DNA of 64,000 nt from Bhargavaea cecembensis (GTDB lineage Bacteria; Bacillota; Bacilli; Bacillales_A; Planococcaceae): the NCBI RefSeq assembly GCF_001619585.1, contig NZ_LQNT01000013.1:62001-126000 (forward strand), read 5' to 3'. Numbering within the stretch: the first letter of the stretch is position 1; every line of letters begins with the position of its first letter. Shown piece by piece: positions 62,054-64,000 of the stretch. Position numbers and translations under genes: made by a program. The notes below the pieces were generated by a model, which ran no database searches, was not told the origin of the DNA, and was given only the letters and a program-made list of their open reading frames with translations.

Positions 62054-63001
62054 ATGTCTACTCTACGCAAAGGAATTCGGGCGGGGCTGAATACGACGTG
62101 GACACTCGGCAAGATTATCTTCCCGATTACGCTTCTGGTCGTCATCCTGCAACATACGCCCGTACTGCCGTGGATCATCAATCTCGTGGCACCGCTTATG
62201 GGAATATTCGGGTTGCCGGGGGAAGCGGCGATTCCGCTCGTCCTCGGCAACGCACTGAATCTGTATGCCGGCATCGCCGGTATCCTGTCGCTGGAACTGA
62301 CGGTGAAGGAAGTGTTCATCCTCGCCGTCATGCTGTCGTTCTCACATAACCTATTTATCGAATCCGGCGTCGCCATGCGCGTCGGGGTCAGGCTCTGGGT
62401 CATCCTGGTCGTCCGCCTCGGCCTTGCAGCATTTTCCGCCATTCTGATCAATCTGTTCTGGAAGGGCGGATCGGAAATCGCGCAGTACGGTATGGCGCCC
62501 GCACCCGAAGCTGCACCGGAAACTTGGGGCGGCATCGCACTTCTCGGACTTGAAAAAGCCGGTTTCGGGGTTCTGCAGCTTGCGGTCATCGTCATTCCGC
62601 TCATGGTCGCGATCCAGTTCCTGAAAGACGGAGGCTGGATGCAGAGGCTGTCCGCCAAGCTAGGTCCGCTCACGAAGCTGATCGGGGTCCAGCCGAACGC
62701 CGGCATGACCCTGGCCACGGGGCTGGTCGCAGGACTGGCAATGGGGGCAGGTGTCATGATCCAGGCGGTGGAAGAGGATGGCGTCAGCAAAAAGGACGCA
62801 ACGCTCGTCCTCATCTTCCTTGTCAGTTGCCACGCGGTCATCGAGGACACGCTCATCTTCATGCCGCTCGGCATTCCGGTCTGGCCGCTGCTGCTGATCC
62901 GTGTGGTGACCGCATTCGTACTGACAATGGCGGTTGCCTGGGCATGGAAGAGGGCAGAACTATCCAAAGAAAAGGGAGTCGTGATGCAGCATGGCCAATA
63001 A
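62054..63001 (+). CDS. yvoD: Nucleoside-recognition (Gate) domain membrane protein, YvoD-like
   Basis: This 315-residue membrane protein has about eight hydrophobic helices and two Gate-type segments. These are PVLPWIINLVAPLMGIFGLPGEAAIPLVLGNALNLYAGIAGI, and the later LGPLTKLIGVQPNAGMTLATGLVAGLAMGAGVMIQ. This fold occurs in nucleoside transporters and spore proteins SpmA/SpmB. The transported solute is unknown. Position between lgt and ppaX matches B. subtilis yvoD. It overlaps ppaX by 11 bases. Confidence 0.88.
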   Translation: MSTLRKGIRAGLNTTWTLGKIIFPITLLVVILQHTPVLPWIINLVAPLMGIFGLPGEAAIPLVLGNALNLYAGIAGILSLELTVKEVFILAVMLSFSHNLFIESGVAMRVGVRLWVILVVRLGLAAFSAILINLFWKGGSEIAQYGMAPAPEAAPETWGGIALLGLEKAGFGVLQLAVIVIPLMVAIQFLKDGGWMQRLSAKLGPLTKLIGVQPNAGMTLATGLVAGLAMGAGVMIQAVEEDGVSKKDATLVLIFLVSCHAVIEDTLIFMPLGIPVWPLLLIRVVTAFVLTMAVAWAWKRAELSKEKGVVMQHGQ

Positions 63002-63650
63002 AATCGAAACCATCCTGTTCGACTTTGACGGGACACTGTTTGACACGAACGATCTGATTATCGAGACTTTCATGACAGTTCTCGGCAAGCATTTCCCGGG
63101 CCGGTATGCCCGGGAGGACTGCCTTCCGTTCATGGGCCCGCCGCTGCGGGAGACATTTGAGGAGCTGGCCCCGGAGAATGTCGATCAGATGATGGAAGAG
63201 TATGTGAAATGGAACCTGGAAAACCATGACAGGCTTACGTCAGAGTTCCCGGGAGTGTCTGATGTACTCAAGAAGCTGAAGGAACGCGGTCTCAAGATGG
63301 CGATCGTCTCCACAAAGCGGAACAAAACCATTCACAGGGGTCTTGACCTCATGGATGCGGAGGGCGTCTTCGAAGTCGTGATCGGGCTGGATGACGTGAC
63401 TCACGCCAAGCCTCATCCGGAACCGCTCCAAAAAGCGATGGACGCGCTTGGCGCAGACCCGGCGACGACCCTGATGGTCGGGGACAACTCGCATGACATC
63501 GAAGGCGGCCGGAATGCCGGCACGCTCACGGCAGGAGTTGCCTGGAGTGCGAAGGGCAGGGCCTTCATGGAATCGCTCAAGCCGGATTATATGCTGGATG
63601 CAATCGAGGACCTGCTGGAGATTGCGGATGGGAAGGTCCGGGCGGAATGA
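62991..63650 (+). CDS. ppaX: Pyrophosphatase PpaX
   Basis: This 219-residue HAD-superfamily hydrolase has motif I LFDFDGTLFDTND, motif II VSTKRN, Lys in HAKPHPEP and motif IV MVGDNSHDIEGGRNAG. In B. subtilis PpaX hydrolyses pyrophosphate formed when HprK dephosphorylates HPr-Ser-P, which fits this operon position. It starts inside yvoD and its stop overlaps the next start codon (ATGA). Confidence 0.93.
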   Translation: MANKIETILFDFDGTLFDTNDLIIETFMTVLGKHFPGRYAREDCLPFMGPPLRETFEELAPENVDQMMEEYVKWNLENHDRLTSEFPGVSDVLKKLKERGLKMAIVSTKRNKTIHRGLDLMDAEGVFEVVIGLDDVTHAKPHPEPLQKAMDALGADPATTLMVGDNSHDIEGGRNAGTLTAGVAWSAKGRAFMESLKPDYMLDAIEDLLEIADGKVRAE

Positions 63651-64000
63651 GGCGGACCGACCGCCATCCTGCGCCGGTCAAAGGAGTCAATCCGCTCTGG
63701 CACATGTACCGGACCATCTCGTTTTTCAAGGTGGCCAAGAACTTCGTTGTCATCCAGATCGGCCGGTATACACCGTTTCTGTCAGTGAAGCGCTGGCTCT
63801 ACCAAACGTTTCTCGGCATGAAAATCGGGGAGAAGACGGCGCTTGCGCTCATGGTGGTGCCGGATACGATGTTTCCAGAGCGCATCCGAATCGGCCGGAA
63901 TTCCATCATCGGGTTCAACACGACGCTCCTCGCACACGAATACCTGACCGATGAATACCGGCTCGGTGACGTCATCATCGGCGACAACGTGATGATCGGA
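63647..64000 (+). CDS. yvoF: Acyltransferase YvoF-like (3' end outside window)
   Basis: An ATG overlapping the ppaX stop opens a frame that runs to the window edge, giving 118 residues. The product begins MRRTDRHPAPVKGVNPLWHM. It reaches the start of hexapeptide repeats (IRIGRNSIIGFNTTLLAHEY, LGDVIIGDNVMIG), the left-handed beta-helix of acetyltransferases such as LacA or VatD. In B. subtilis yvoF follows ppaX in the same order. The catalytic His and acceptor site lie partly beyond the end. Confidence 0.88.
   Translation, partial: MRRTDRHPAPVKGVNPLWHMYRTISFFKVAKNFVVIQIGRYTPFLSVKRWLYQTFLGMKIGEKTALALMVVPDTMFPERIRIGRNSIIGFNTTLLAHEYLTDEYRLGDVIIGDNVMIG

Overview
The window looks like chromosomal DNA of a fairly GC-rich member of the Bacillales, probably Planococcaceae (Bhargavaea/Planococcus/Sporosarcina-like). 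This is inferred from Bacillus-type ribosome binding sites, strong rho-independent terminators, ComK, BceRS-BceAB, YhfH and CadC genes, a SAM-I riboswitch, a FadR operator, and gene order shared with two Bacillus subtilis neighbourhoods: hemEH ... yhfH-lplJ ... lcfB ... comK, and uvrBA-yvlB-hprK-lgt-yvoD-ppaX-yvoF. No rRNA, tRNA, CRISPR array or transposase gene was seen.

Layout. 0-4 kb: minus-strand C45 hydrolase, GNAT, M20 amidohydrolase and the haem monooxygenase HmoB. 4.4-6.4 kb: hemE-hemH without hemY after them. 6.5-11.3 kb: a nucleoside deaminase, then a LytTR regulator divergent from the glyoxylate shunt genes aceA-aceB. 11.3-13.4 kb: RDD protein, YhfH and lplJ. 13.5-17.9 kb: a complete BceRS-BceAB antimicrobial-peptide sensing and detoxification operon. 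17.9-19.1 kb: an AT-rich pocket with a GNAT and a small lipoprotein. 19.1-20.8 kb: lcfB under an apparently perfect FadR operator. 21-28.5 kb: S9 peptidase, LysE exporter, TRIC-like channel, kinase-like protein, methyltransferase and a HesB/IscA-like protein.

28.5-31.6 kb holds the two most unusual items. One is a 978-bp transposon-like element with inverted ends and a 9-bp target duplication, sitting in the loop of a bidirectional terminator. The other is a translationally coupled four-gene operon: ABM monooxygenase, helical protein, B12-binding protein with the W-x9-EH motif of CarH photoreceptors, and an RsbR-like STAS protein. It reads as a possible B12/light input to a stressosome-like output. 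32-39.3 kb is a metal and envelope block: CcdA/DsbD-like membrane protein, YdhK lipoprotein, two-component system, ZIP transporter and cadC-cadA. 40-46 kb has two SMR genes and a DszA/DszC-like sulfur-scavenging operon under a SAM-I riboswitch. 46-52.9 kb has a cold-shock gene, an AT-rich kinase-like gene, an acyl-CoA synthetase, an enoyl-CoA hydratase, comK and an IDEAL-domain protein. 53-64 kb is the conserved uvrBA-hprK-lgt-ppaX block, cut off inside yvoF.

A recurrent, unexplained pattern links four intergenic regions. Directly past a rho-independent terminator there is a degenerate tandem array with a strict 20-22-nt period, about two helical turns. The arrays use at least three different core motifs.
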